From the NCBI RefSeq assembly GCF_041080625.1, contig NZ_CP163518.1, positions 10,347,501 through 10,411,500 of the forward strand: 64,000 nt of DNA, given 5' to 3'. Shown in pieces: positions 49,710-59,549 of the stretch (its first letter is position 1; each line of letters starts with the position of its first letter). This stretch comes from Streptomyces sp. CG1. Lineage in GTDB: Bacteria > Actinomycetota > Actinomycetes > Streptomycetales > Streptomycetaceae. The notes under the pieces were generated by a model, which was given only the letters and a program-made list of their open reading frames with translations, was not told where the DNA came from and did not search any database. The translations under genes and the position numbers were made by a program.

Positions 49710-52569
49710 TCACGTGTTAACAGCCGGTGTCACGTCAACGGCTTGTGTCGAGAGCACCGCGGGTCCGGGCTGCGGCTGCCCGGTGCCGATGACCGCGACC
49801 GCCATCGCGTGGGCGAGCGCGGTGCGCGAGCGGACCCCGACCTTGCGGTAGACCCGCGACAGGGTTCCCTCCACCGTCTTGACGCTGATGAACAGCTTCG
49901 CGGCGACTTCTCGGTTGGTGGCCCCGCCCCCGACAAGCTCGGCCACCCTGGCCTCCGTCGGTGTGAGCTGGGCTCCACTAGCGCCCGCCTCACCGCTGCG
50001 GTCTCCGGTTTCCAGCCGGGACAGCTCGTCCCTGGCCCGAGTCGCCAGCGGAGCGGCGCCGATCCGTGTGGCGGTCTCCAGCGCCTCGCCGAGAACAGCG
50101 CGCGCCGCGCTCCTGCGCCGCGAGCGGCGCTCGACCGCGCCGAGTCCGATCAGAGTGCGCACCAGCTCGATCGGCAAGGGGAGTTGACGCAAGCGGTCCA
50201 CGGCGGCACGCAGCCGCGCCGCCCCCTCCCTCGCGCGGCCGATCCCCGCCTCCCGCAGCCCCGTCGCCCGGTCCAGAGCCGCCAGCACGCTGCCAGGGGT
50301 GTCATCGCCCAGGCGAGCGTAGGCCTCGCGGACGACGGCCTCGGCCTCGTCGGTCTCGCCCAGGAGGACCAGGGCTTCGGCCAGGTCGGCGTACCAGTGC
50401 AGCAGGGGAGGATCGGCGGCACCCATGGCAGTCCCGAGTTCTCTGACACGCTGCAGCGCCTCGACCGCGGACGCGGCCCCCCCGTGGATCACCGGCGAGC
50501 AGTCCGGCTTGCCCGAGCACGGCCAGGGCGCGCAGCAGGAACAGCCGGTCGCCGTCGGCTTCCGAGGCGCGTACCGCCTGCTCGGCCAGCTGCCGGGCCT
50601 CCTCGACGGTGCCACCCGAGAGGGCCGCCAGCGCGGCCGCGTACAGCGCGGGAGCCGCCTGAGCCATCGCGCGCGAGCAGCGCGCCGCGCTGTGCAGCGC
50701 CTCGCGGCAGTGTCCGGCCCGTACCTGGATCCGGGTCAGTGACACCAAAGTCGCCAAGACCTCCTCGACGCCGGCGAACTCCGCGATGACCGGCATGAGT
50801 TCGACGACCTGCTCCTCGGCCTCGGTGACCCTGTCGGAGTCCAGGGCGAGGATCGCCCGCATCCGGATCAGCCGCCAGCTCTGCGGACCGCCGTCGGCGC
50901 CCCCGGCCAGCGCGAGCGCCTCCTCCAGGGTGGCCTCCGCCGCAACCGGATCGCCGGCCAGGGACCGCACCCGAGCGAGCGTGGCGAGCGCCCCGATCCG
51001 GGTCTCCACGTCACCTGCCACCGTGGCCTGTAGTGCGGCATGCCGGGCATGCCGGGCCGCTTCCTCCAACTCCCCGCACAGCAGGCCGCGTACGGCCGCC
51101 CAGTGGTGCAGCCAGGCTTCGGCCTCCGGATCGCCGACGGCGTCCCGGAGTCCTTCCTGGATCAGCGCGTGGGCGCCCTCCAGCGCCTGCCCGGCGTTGC
51201 GCAGCAGGACCAGGCGGGCCCGCACCCGATGACGTGCCGAGCCCGATTCGGCGAGGACCGCCTCGGCGGCCTCGGCCGCCTCCTCCAGCTGCCCGGCGTC
51301 GCACGCGTACTCCGCCGCGGCCAGCAGCCGCTCGGCCCAGTCCGCGGGCTGGTCGGCGGGGGTGCGGCGGGCGGCGAGCCCGGCCAGTTCGCCGGCGGCA
51401 CCGAGCGCGCCGTCGCGGCGCGCGTACTCCGCCGCGGACATCAGGGTGCGGGCGGTGTCCTCGTCCTCGTGCGGGCGGGCGTGAGCGAGATGGCGGGCTT
51501 GCTCGACGGGCTCGGTGATCGCGCGGGCCAGCAGCGCGTGCGCCTGCCGACGCTCGTTCTCTGGCGCGTCGGCGTAGAGGGCCGCCCGGATCAGCGGATG
51601 CCGGAAACGTACGGTTCCGCAGGCGTCGGTCGTCGCCACGCCGAGTCGTTCGGCCTCCGCCAGGTCCGCACCCGGGTCGGGGAGCCCGGCGGCACGCAGG
51701 AGGGTGAGGTCGGGGCGGGCGGCGGCGCTCGCGAGAAGGAGGGTGCGCTGCGCCGTCTCCGGCAGCGTGCGCACCTCGTCCAGCAGCAGGGTGCGCAGTC
51801 TTCGAGGCACGGGCAATGCCGGGCCGAGGCCTCGGCGGTCCGGGCCGTGCAGGGCCGGCGCTCGTCCCAACTCCAGTGCGTACAACGGGTTTCCGGCCGC
51901 GGTGTCCTGGATCGCCCCCAGCACCCTCGGTGCCAGGTCGGCGCCGGTGCCGGCGCGAACGAGACGGGCCACCTCGTCGTCCGTCAGCGGCGGCACCGGA
52001 AGTTCGGTGGTGCCCGGCGGGCAGCAGTGCAGTCGCTCGGGCTGTTCACCGTCCGCGACCCGCTCGGCGGCCACCACCCGGATGTCCAGCCCGCCCAGGC
52101 GGCGTACGGCGAAGGCGAGGACCTCGACGGTGTGCTCGTCGAGCCACTGCAGGCCGTCGAGGACCAGCACGACGGGGCCGGTGGCGGCGAGGGCGCGCAG
52201 CACGTCGAGCACGGCGACGCGCACCGCGAGACGGCTGCGGCCGTCCGCCGGTTCCGGGCCGTGCAGCAGGGCTGCCCGCAGAGCCGCCCGAGGCCCGGGC
52301 GCGAGGGTATCCAGGCAGCTTTCCGGAACCCGTGCGAACAGGTCGACGAGCCCGACGAACGGGAGCCCGGTGTCCTCCTTCGCGGGCGAGCAGTGCAGCA
52401 CAGTGCCGACCGACGGGGCATGCGCAGCCAGGGACGTCACAAGGGCTGCCACGAGCATGGATTTGCCGATCCCCAGGGGACCGTGGAAGAGCACTCCGGG
52501 ACGGGCCGCCAGTTCGGCCCGGGAGGCGTCGAGCAGCTCGCGGCGCCCGGTCAGTGACCGTGCTCCCAC
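49710..52569 (-). pseudogene. LAL-type LuxR transcriptional regulator, one-base frameshift
   Basis: From GTG/ATG at 52569. N-terminal AAA-type ATPase with Walker A 'FHGPLGIGKSMLVAAL' and Walker B 'VVLVLDGLQWLDEHTVEV', a long TPR-like helical middle (about 400-800), and a C-terminal LuxR helix-turn-helix ('LTPTEARVAELVGGGATNRE', 'LFISVKTVEGTLSRVYRKVG'). The frame changes at a seven-base C run (50477-50483, G on the coding strand); six bases would give one continuous ~950-residue protein. The uncorrected product loses its DNA-binding domain. LAL regulators are large pathway activators; neighbours suggest the sedolisin gene as a target. Confidence 0.82.
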
Positions 52570-53806
52570 CGCAGTCGCCCATCCTTTGCCCTGGGGTCGG
52601 GACCCGTGGTCTTCGTGTCTGCTCCGTCCGGTGACGGGCTACACCCGGCACCGAGGAGTGAACCATCGGTACGGCGAGCGCGGCAGGCCACAAGACGGGG
52701 AATCATGTGTTCATGACAACCTGCTCGGATTGGCTTGTCAATCACGGCTGCCACGCGGGCCGTTGACCATGTCCTCGGGGCGGCCACCGGCCGGGTCGGG
52801 GGGCGCGCAGCTCTGCACGCGGGATCACCCGACTGTCGCCAGGCAGGAGCGTGGTCAGGAGCCGGAACTCCGGGGGCGAGGGTGACCGGAGTACCTTCGA
52901 TCGGCATCCGCTGTCCGCCGTGGTCAATGCTGGCCCTCGCCACCCACGCCTGCACGCGCCTGTCCGACCCGCCACCGTCGTGGCCGCGGAGCGCATCGCC
53001 TTCCGGGGGGCGGCCCGGCGACCCACGAGTTCGGCGCCCGAGTCCGCGAGCACGGTGGGGGCGGGTGCGGTCGTGTCCCGCACCAGTGCGCGCACAGGAG
53101 GGCCGGCCGCCGGCCGCCGGCAGCTGTCGTGCGGTCGCTCCGCCTTGCTTTCCTTGGCGCCGTTCACGAGCACGGAGCCGTCGGCGGGGCGCTGGGCCGA
53201 CCTGATGGATGTCGCGGCGTGCGCGTGCCCTCGTCTTCATTGCCGGCCGGGGGAGTGCATGGCGGTTCCCGCCGCGTGGACGCGTTCCGAAGAGCGGAGA
53301 AGCTCTCCGTGTCCGCATCGCAAGACCTGTCCGGGAAGGCATTGACCAACTTGGTGGACGTCTGCTGAACTCCCGTCCCATGAACCCGCGCTTGGACCTG
53401 ACCCGGCGGCGCCACATCGATCTGGCGCACGTCTCCAGCGCGTTTTGTTGGCGCTGACCCGGCAAGTGGTCCCCGGCAGCAGCCGGTGTGCGTAGTCGGT
53501 GCGCGCCGGGCTCCGGCGGTGGAAAGCCGCCCGCACTGCGATGTGTCCCCGCGGGATCGTCGTATCCACCTCCTGAGGGCTCTCCGTCTCCTCTCCTTCT
53601 CGCGTGAGCCGGGAGCCTGTTCGCGCAGGCCGACGCGGTCGCTGAGAACGCGGCTGTAGCGGCCCTGCGGCCACGCCTTCTCTCCGGCGGGGCCGGCCCA
53701 GCCCTCCGTGTGTGGTCGACCAGTCCTGCGCGGTACCCGCCTCTTCACCCAGCTCCCCGACCCCCGGCACCCCTTGGTGCGCCCATCTGCCCGGGAGGGC
53801 CCCCTC
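52570..53806. other. Long region without a recognisable gene
   Basis: About 1.24 kb between the LAL regulator and the divergently oriented sulfur operon. Open frames on both strands are long only because of high GC and show no family motif, no good start and no consistent codon pattern. A GC-rich simple stretch of CCGGC-type repeats lies near 53100. It must hold the promoters of both flanking units. Confidence 0.45.
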
Positions 53807-54703
53807 ATGCCTGTCTCCATCCGTAAGCTCACCGGCCGCATCGGGGCGATCGTCGAGGGCGTCGACCTCACGGTGCAGCCCATCCCCTCGACGGTCACGA
53901 CGCTCCGAGACGCCCTCAACGAGCACAAGGCGATCGTGTTCGACGACGTGCAACTCGACAACGCCGGCCAGGAGCGTGTGGCCCGGTGGTTCGGCGAACT
54001 GACGACCGCCCATCCGAATGTGCCGCCCGCCGACGGCACGACGAACGTGCTCGCCGTCGACAGTGAGACGTCCAAGGCCAACGAATGGCACACGGACGTC
54101 ACCTTCGTGGTCAACCCGCCGCAGCTCACTACCCTCCGCTCCATCGTGACCACGCCCTACGGCGGCGAGACGCTCATCGCCAACGCCGCCGCGGCCTACC
54201 GCGACCTGCCCGAACCGCTGCGCGCCCTCGCGGACACGCTGCGCGTCGTGCACACCAACCAGTACGACTACGCGCGCCCCGCGGCCAGGACCGCCGAACG
54301 GCAGGAGTACGACCGCGTCTTCGTCTCCACGCCCTACGAGGCCGAGCACCCGGTCGTGCGGGTGAACCCGCTGACGGGCGAACGTGGGCTGTTCATCGGC
54401 GGGTTCGCCAAACGGATTGTCGGCCTCTCGGGCACCGACTCGGCGGATCTGCTGCGCATCCTGCAGTCGTACGTGACCCGTCCGGAGAACATCCTGCGCT
54501 GGACCTGGTCCCCGAACCAGCTGCTGATCTTCGACAACCGGATCACCCAGCACTACGGGGTGGACAACTACGACGACCACCCGCGCCGCCTCAACCGGGT
54601 GACGGTCGCAGGAGAGGTGCCGACCGGCGTCGACGGCCGCCGCAGCGAGCAACTCGTAGGCGAGGCCTCGCACTACAGCAGCGTACTGGCGGTGGCCGCA
54701 TGA
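53807..54703 (+). CDS. TauD/TfdA-family Fe(II)/2-oxoglutarate dioxygenase
   Basis: 298 residues from ATG at 53807; GGGAGG lies 8 bases upstream. The facial triad is His95 and Asp97 in 'NEWHTDVTF' and His249 in 'NRITQHYGV'. 'HPRRLNRVTVAG' carries the 2-oxoglutarate-binding Arg. 'IGAIVEGVDL' is the usual TauD start. Enzymes of this family hydroxylate the carbon next to sulfonate (taurine, alkyl sulfonates) or sulfate esters, releasing sulfite or sulfate. It is the first gene of a coupled operon with a sulfonate-type ABC importer and a flavin monooxygenase, so organosulfur use is very likely. The exact substrate is not known. Confidence 0.92.
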   Translation: MPVSIRKLTGRIGAIVEGVDLTVQPIPSTVTTLRDALNEHKAIVFDDVQLDNAGQERVARWFGELTTAHPNVPPADGTTNVLAVDSETSKANEWHTDVTFVVNPPQLTTLRSIVTTPYGGETLIANAAAAYRDLPEPLRALADTLRVVHTNQYDYARPAARTAERQEYDRVFVSTPYEAEHPVVRVNPLTGERGLFIGGFAKRIVGLSGTDSADLLRILQSYVTRPENILRWTWSPNQLLIFDNRITQHYGVDNYDDHPRRLNRVTVAGEVPTGVDGRRSEQLVGEASHYSSVLAVAA

Positions 54704-55593
54704 CCGAGGTCCGCATCCCGGCGCCGGCCGTCGCCAAGGGTTCGGACGCCGAGACGCAGAGCGCGCGGGAACGCGAGGTGTTCCTACCGCGCGACGCCCG
54801 CCGACGGGCGCCGCTCAGCACACTCCGCGAGCGCCTGCGCTGGCCGCTGGGCATCTACACGACCCCGGTCGCGATCCTCCTCGCCTGGGAGGTTCTCGCC
54901 CGGGCCGGAGTGGTGTCGAAGACCTACGCCCCCGCGCCGACGTCGATCGTGAAGTCAGCCGCCGACCTGTGGCAACAGGGCGTCCTCGGCCCGGACTTGG
55001 CCATTTCGCTGCAGCGGGCCGGCATCGGTCTCGTGATCGGTCTGACGGTGGGGATCGTCACCGGGGTGCTCGGCGGCCTGCTGCGCAGCGGTGAGTACTT
55101 GTTCAACGGCGTCGTGCAGGTGCTCAACACGATCCCCCTCCTCGCCGTGCTGCCGCTGATGATCGTGTGGTTCGGCATCGACGAACTCACGAAGGTGCTG
55201 CTGATCTCCTTCGGCGCCGGCGTCCCCATGTATCTCAACCTGTTCGCCGCGATCCGGGGCGTCGACCAGCGCCTGATCGAGATGGCGCGCACGACGGGCG
55301 CGGGCACCTGGCGTCTGGTGACGCGCGTGCTGGTACCCGGAGCCTTGCCGGGCTTCCTCGTCGGACTCCGGTTCTCCCTCGCCTACAGCGTCCTGGGCCT
55401 CGTCGCCGCCGAAACGGTCAACGCTGACAAGGGACTCGGCTTCCTCATCACTCAAGGACAGACCTACCTGCAGACCAACCAGGTCTTCGTGGGGCTGGTG
55501 ATCTACTCGCTCCTCGGTCTGCTCGCCGACCAGTTCGTCCGGGCTCTCGAGCGGGTGCTGCTGCGGTGGCGACCCAGTTATGAGGCGTCATGA
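54700..55593 (+). CDS. Sulfonate/taurine-type ABC transporter permease (SsuC/TauC-like)
   Basis: 297 residues from ATG at 54700, overlapping the dioxygenase stop (ATGA). An N-terminal polar tail of ~50 residues, then spans at 'IYTTPVAILLAWEVLARAG', 'AGIGLVIGLTVGIVTGVLGG', 'VLNTIPLLAVLPLMIVWFGI', 'LLISFGAGVPMYLNLFAAIR' and 'VFVGLVIYSLLGLLADQF'. The EAA loop is 'LIEMARTTGAGTWRLVTRVL' followed by 'VPGALPGFLVGLRFSLA', typical of the SsuC/TauC branch. Confidence 0.92.
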   Translation: MTEVRIPAPAVAKGSDAETQSAREREVFLPRDARRRAPLSTLRERLRWPLGIYTTPVAILLAWEVLARAGVVSKTYAPAPTSIVKSAADLWQQGVLGPDLAISLQRAGIGLVIGLTVGIVTGVLGGLLRSGEYLFNGVVQVLNTIPLLAVLPLMIVWFGIDELTKVLLISFGAGVPMYLNLFAAIRGVDQRLIEMARTTGAGTWRLVTRVLVPGALPGFLVGLRFSLAYSVLGLVAAETVNADKGLGFLITQGQTYLQTNQVFVGLVIYSLLGLLADQFVRALERVLLRWRPSYEAS

Positions 55594-56321
55594 GCAGCGC
55601 GATTACGACGGAGCCCCATCGGCAGACCGGGGTCGTCGTCGAGCAGGTGGTCCGTCGGTTCGGTGACCGGGTGGTGCTCGACCGCCTCGACCTCACCATC
55701 GCCGACGCGGAACTGGTGATCCTGCTCGGCCCCTCGGGCTGCGGCAAGAGCACCCTGCTGCGGCTGCTCGCCGGGCTGGACCGGCCCGACGGTGGGCGCG
55801 TGGAGGTCCCGGCACGGCGTGCGATCGTCTTCCAGGCCGACCGGCTGCTGCCGTGGCAGCGGGTCCTGCGTAACGTCACGCTCGGCCTGCACGTACCCGA
55901 CGCGGACCAGCGGGCCCGCGACGTGCTCGCCGAGGTCGGGCTCTCGGGTCGGGAGAAGGCATGGCCCAAGGAGCTCTCCGGCGGTGAGGCCCAGCGGGTG
56001 TCGCTCGCCCGGGCGCTGGTCTCGGAGCCCGAACTCGTGGTTCTCGACGAGCCGTTCGCGGCCCTCGACGCCATCACACGTCTGCGCATGCACGGTCTCG
56101 TACGCGCGCTGCGCAGCAAGCATCACGCCGCCATGCTGCTCGTCACCCATGACGTCGACGAGGCGATCGCCCTGGCAGACCGCATCGTCGTCATGAGCAA
56201 CGGCCGCATCGGCACCTCGCACGAGGTGCACCTCTCCGCCGCGGACCGCGAAGCGAGCGTCGTACGCGAGGAACTCCGCGTCCGACTGCTGGAAGACCTC
56301 GACCTCGCCGGCCAGCACTGA
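55590..56321 (+). CDS. Sulfonate/taurine-type ABC transporter ATPase (SsuB/TauB-like)
   Basis: 243 residues from ATG at 55590, overlapping the permease stop. Walker A 'LLGPSGCGKSTLLRLLAGLD', Q-loop 'IVFQADRLLPWQRVLRNV', signature 'ELSGGEAQRVSLARALVSEP', Walker B 'ELVVLDEPFAALDAITRLRM', H-loop 'AMLLVTHDVDEAIALADRIV'. 'DRLLPWQ' is the typical SsuB/TauB motif. Length normal; no regulatory tail. Confidence 0.93.
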   Translation: MSSAITTEPHRQTGVVVEQVVRRFGDRVVLDRLDLTIADAELVILLGPSGCGKSTLLRLLAGLDRPDGGRVEVPARRAIVFQADRLLPWQRVLRNVTLGLHVPDADQRARDVLAEVGLSGREKAWPKELSGGEAQRVSLARALVSEPELVVLDEPFAALDAITRLRMHGLVRALRSKHHAAMLLVTHDVDEAIALADRIVVMSNGRIGTSHEVHLSAADREASVVREELRVRLLEDLDLAGQH

Positions 56322-56364
56322 CCTCCCCGAACACCCTCACTCAGCACAGAAAGCACGAAAGCCC

Positions 56365-57420
56365 ATGCGAAAGAGAACAGCCGGACTTATCGGCGCCGTC
56401 GGCTCGCTCGCCCTGGCGAGCACCCTCGCAGCCTGCGGATCCTCGTCGAACACCACAGCGCCGCTGAGCAACGCCGTCGACGTGCGCGACGCCAAGCACC
56501 CCGAGTGGAGCAAGTTCACCTTCACCATCGGCGACAACGGCGGTGACGGCAGCCAGGCCCTGGCGAAGCTGACCGGCGTGTTCGACAATGCTCCCTACCA
56601 GGTGAAGTTCGCCCGCTTCACCTACGGTCCGCCGCTCGTGCAGGCCGCCGCCTCGGGCGACATCGACCTCGGCAGCGTCGGCGACGTACCGCCGATCACC
56701 GGCGCTGCTAAGGATTACGGCTTCAAGGTCGTCGCCGTCAACCGCTCGCTCACGTCCGAGCAGGCCGTGGAGAACATCATCGTGCCGAAGGGCTCGAAGC
56801 TGAAGTCGGCCGCCGACCTCAAAGGCAAGAAGATCGCTGTTCCGCAGGGCAGTTCGGCCCACGGCCTGGCCCTGAACGCGCTGAGGAGCGTCGGCCTCAC
56901 CCCCAAGGACGTGAAGCTGACCTTCCTCGACCCGGCGGCCGGCGCGACGGCGTTCAACACCGGCAAGGTGGACGCCTGGTCGATCTGGAACCCCCAGTCC
57001 GCGATCGCGGTCAAGAACGGCGCGCGGATCCTGGTGAAGGGTCTCCCGCCGATCGACCAGACGAGCAGCTACTACGTCGCCAGTGACACGTCGCTGAAGG
57101 ACAAGACCAAGCGTGCTGCTCTCACGGACGTCCTGAAGAGGCTCTCGCGAGAGTTCGCCTGGGCGGTCAAGAACCCCGACCAGTACGCGCAGGCGCTCTC
57201 GAAGGAGCAGGGCATCCCGCTGGCCGACGCCAAGGCGTCCCTGGCCGCCTACTCGAACCGGGTGACCCCAGTGGAGCAGTCGGACATCGAGCTGGAGCAG
57301 AAGCTCGCCGACGCGTTCCTGGAGGCGGGTCAGATCACCAAGAAGGTCGACGTCAAGTCGATCATCGACAACCTCCTGCCGGCCGGTTACGACAGCTCCA
57401 AGCTGAAGGTCACCTCATGA
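56365..57420 (+). CDS. Sulfonate-type ABC transporter solute-binding lipoprotein (SsuA-like)
   Basis: 351 residues from ATG at 56365. Lipobox 'LASTLAACGSS', acylated Cys24. SsuA/NMT1-like fold: 'VKFARFTYGPPLVQAAASGD', 'IDLGSVGDVPPITGAAKDYG', 'VENIIVPKGSKLKSAADLKG', 'KKIAVPQGSSAHGLALNALR' and 'GKVDAWSIWNPQSAIAVKNG'. It captures the substrate outside the membrane for the SsuC/SsuB pair. Its last four bases overlap the monooxygenase gene (ATGA). Confidence 0.92.
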   Translation: MRKRTAGLIGAVGSLALASTLAACGSSSNTTAPLSNAVDVRDAKHPEWSKFTFTIGDNGGDGSQALAKLTGVFDNAPYQVKFARFTYGPPLVQAAASGDIDLGSVGDVPPITGAAKDYGFKVVAVNRSLTSEQAVENIIVPKGSKLKSAADLKGKKIAVPQGSSAHGLALNALRSVGLTPKDVKLTFLDPAAGATAFNTGKVDAWSIWNPQSAIAVKNGARILVKGLPPIDQTSSYYVASDTSLKDKTKRAALTDVLKRLSREFAWAVKNPDQYAQALSKEQGIPLADAKASLAAYSNRVTPVEQSDIELEQKLADAFLEAGQITKKVDVKSIIDNLLPAGYDSSKLKVTS

Positions 57421-58745
57421 GCGCGAGACGGCGTCGGCTCCATCTCAACGCCTTCCTCATGGAGGCGGGTCACCACGAGGCGGCGTGGCGGCTCCCGCAC
57501 AGCAATCCCCGGGCGGACTTCGACCTGCGGCACTGGATCGAGCTGGCGCAGCTGGCCGAGAGCGCCAAGTTCGACTCGCTGTTCCTCGCGGACGGCCCGG
57601 CACTCATCGGCACCGGCGAGTTCCGGCCGCCGGGCCAGCTCGAGCCGTTGACCCTGCTGACCGCGCTGTCCCAGGCGACCAGCAGGATCGGCCTCATCGC
57701 GACCGTGTCGTCGACCTACAACGAGCCATACGACCTCGCCCGCCGGCTCGCCTCCGTCGACCACGTCAGCGGCGGCCGCGCCGGCTGGAACATCGTCACC
57801 TCGGCAGGGGTGGACGAGGCGGCCAACTTCGGCCTCGACGACCGCCCCGGCCACGCCGAACGCTACGCCCGCGCCGACGAGTTCCTGAAGGTCGCCAAGG
57901 CGCTGTGGGACAGCTGGGAGTCCGAGGCCGTCTTCGCGGACAGGACCACCGGACGCTACGCCGACCCCGCGCGGCTGCACCGCCTCGACCACCGGGGCCG
58001 GTACTTCAAGGTGGCCGGCCCGCTCAACGTCGGGCGTCCACCGCAGGGTTACCCGCTGCTCGTCCAGGCCGGCTCCTCTGAGGACGGCAAGGACTTCGCG
58101 GCCCGCCACGCCGAGGCGATCTTCACAGCGCACACGACGTACGAGCGCGCGGCCGCCTTCTACGCCGACATCAAGGCGCGGACCAGGGCCGCTGGCCGCG
58201 ACCCGGACGGTGTGATCGTCCTGCCCGGCATCGTCCCGTACATCGGGTCGACCGAGGAGGAGGCCTGGGCGCTTGCGCGGCAGTTCGACGAGCTGCGCGT
58301 TCCGGAGTACGGGCTGCGTCAGCTGGCCGCCGTGTTCGAGACTGAGCCGTCGGTCTTCGAACTCGACGAGCGTCTGCCGGACTTCATCCTCGCCAGGCCG
58401 AAGCTGGAAGGCTCGCAGAGCCGCTCCGACCTGATCATCGATCTTGCGGTGCGCGAGCAGCTGACGGTCCGGCAGATCATCTCCCGGCTGGGCGGCGGGC
58501 GCGGTCACTTCGAGTTCATCGGGACGCCCGAGCAGGTCGCTGACACGATCATCGCCTGGTTCGAGGGCGGTGCCGCGGACGGGTTCAACATCATGGCGCC
58601 CGCCCTGCCGTCGGGCCTCGCGGCCTTCGTCGAGCATGTGCTGCCGATTCTGCGCGGCAAGGGGCTGTTCCGCGAGGAGTACGAGGGCACGACCCTGCGT
58701 GAGCACTACGGGCTCCCGGTCCCGGCGAACCAGTTCCATGGCTGA
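57417..58745 (+). CDS. NtaA/SnaA/DszA-family FMN-dependent monooxygenase
   Basis: 442 residues from ATG at 57417, overlapping the lipoprotein stop. 'LHLNAFLMEAGHHEAAWRLP' is the standard family start. 'FDSLFLADGPALIG' and 'LTLLTALSQATSRIGLIATV', 'ASVDHVSGGRAGWNIVTSAG', 'RYADPARLHRLDHRGRYFKV' and 'HFEFIGTPEQVADTIIAWFE' follow the NtaA/SnaA/DszA pattern (luciferase-like TIM barrel). These two-component enzymes use reduced FMN from a partner reductase and cleave C-S or C-N bonds (DszA on sulfones). In this operon it probably desulfurises or opens an imported organosulfur compound. No flavin reductase gene is adjacent. Confidence 0.93.
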   Translation: MSARRRRLHLNAFLMEAGHHEAAWRLPHSNPRADFDLRHWIELAQLAESAKFDSLFLADGPALIGTGEFRPPGQLEPLTLLTALSQATSRIGLIATVSSTYNEPYDLARRLASVDHVSGGRAGWNIVTSAGVDEAANFGLDDRPGHAERYARADEFLKVAKALWDSWESEAVFADRTTGRYADPARLHRLDHRGRYFKVAGPLNVGRPPQGYPLLVQAGSSEDGKDFAARHAEAIFTAHTTYERAAAFYADIKARTRAAGRDPDGVIVLPGIVPYIGSTEEEAWALARQFDELRVPEYGLRQLAAVFETEPSVFELDERLPDFILARPKLEGSQSRSDLIIDLAVREQLTVRQIISRLGGGRGHFEFIGTPEQVADTIIAWFEGGAADGFNIMAPALPSGLAAFVEHVLPILRGKGLFREEYEGTTLREHYGLPVPANQFHG

Positions 58746-59105
58746 CCAGCTCGCGACTCCCGCCGCTTCCCGGAGCGGCGGGAGTCCGCCCGCGCTGCGG
58801 GTCGAGGGCCTTCGCAAGACCTACGAAGACGGCTTCACCGCGGTGGCCGGGCTCGACCCGGAGATACCGGACGGCGCTTTCTTCGGCCTGCTCGGGCCGA
58901 ACGGCGCCGGGAAGGCCACGACCATCGCAGCCGTCAGGCCCGTCGGCTCCTCGGCCTGGCCGCGCAGGAGATCAACGTCGACCTGTTCCTGTCCATCCGG
59001 CAGATCCTGATCTACCACGCCGAATACCACGGCGTCGGCCGGAAGGCGGCCGCCCGGCGCGCCGACGAACTGCTCGCCCTGTTCCGCCTCGACGGCGAAC
59101 CCGCG
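58738..59105 (+). pseudogene. ABC-2-type drug exporter ATPase fragment
   Basis: ATG at 58738 overlaps the monooxygenase stop. 'LRVEGLRKTYEDGFTAVAGL' and 'FGLLGPNGAGKATTIAAVR' are the start of a DrrA-like ATPase, but the Walker A Lys is followed by Ala instead of Ser/Thr. About 20-25 codons are then missing and the frame changes to 'RLLGLAAQEINVDLFLSIRQ', 'ILIYHAEYHGVGRKAAARRA', 'DELLALFRLDGE'. At about 59100 it meets a ter gene fragment on the other strand. Signature and Walker B motifs are absent. Confidence 0.75.
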
Positions 59106-59549
59106 TATCAGCGTGCCGTTCTTCAGCCGCAGCGTCGTCTCGCCCAGCGACGAGTTGTACTTGGCCACGTCCTCGGGCGGGATCGCGGACAGCAGACCGG
59201 ACTTCGGGGAGTCGAGGCAGATGTCCCGCACCAGCGTGGCGTTCTTCGCGACCACGGCGATCTGCAACCCCGGCGTCTTCGCCCACTCCCTGACCGTCTC
59301 CGCCGCCGTCCGCGACTTGCCCCAGCCGCGGCCGGTGAGCAGCATCCACACCGTCCACAGCCACGACGGCTGCCGCTGCGCCGCGCGGGCATGATGGTGC
59401 AGCCAGCCTTCATGCGGGAGCCCGTCACAGCCGGGAACCTCGCACGCCCACCGGCGCGCCGACAGCTCATCAGCCCGGACCAGCTCTGCGACCTCCGCCT
59501 TCAGCTGCTCCAAGCTCATCACCGACGGGTCGGCGAAGCTCTCGATCAT
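59098..59549 (-). pseudogene. Phage terminase large subunit, N-terminal part
   Basis: From ATG at 59549: 'MIESFADPSVMSLEQLKAEV', a Cys/His stretch 'CEVPGCDGLPHEGWLHHHAR', then the ATPase Walker A 'WMLLTGRGWGKSRTAAETVR', 'LQIAVVAKNATLVRDICLDS' and 'GETTLRLKNGTLIRGF'. This is the start of a tailed-phage TerL. The Walker B/catalytic Glu and the nuclease domain are missing where the broken ABC ATPase gene abuts. A prophage remnant. Confidence 0.75.

Noticed and set aside
53470..53806. SAM riboswitch upstream of the sulfur operon
   Set aside because: No SAM-I or SAM-IV core sequence could be recognised; nothing more than general GC-rich pairing was seen.
57387..58817. 476-codon minus-strand frame opposite the NtaA/DszA monooxygenase
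   Set aside because: Pure antisense shadow of a fully supported gene.
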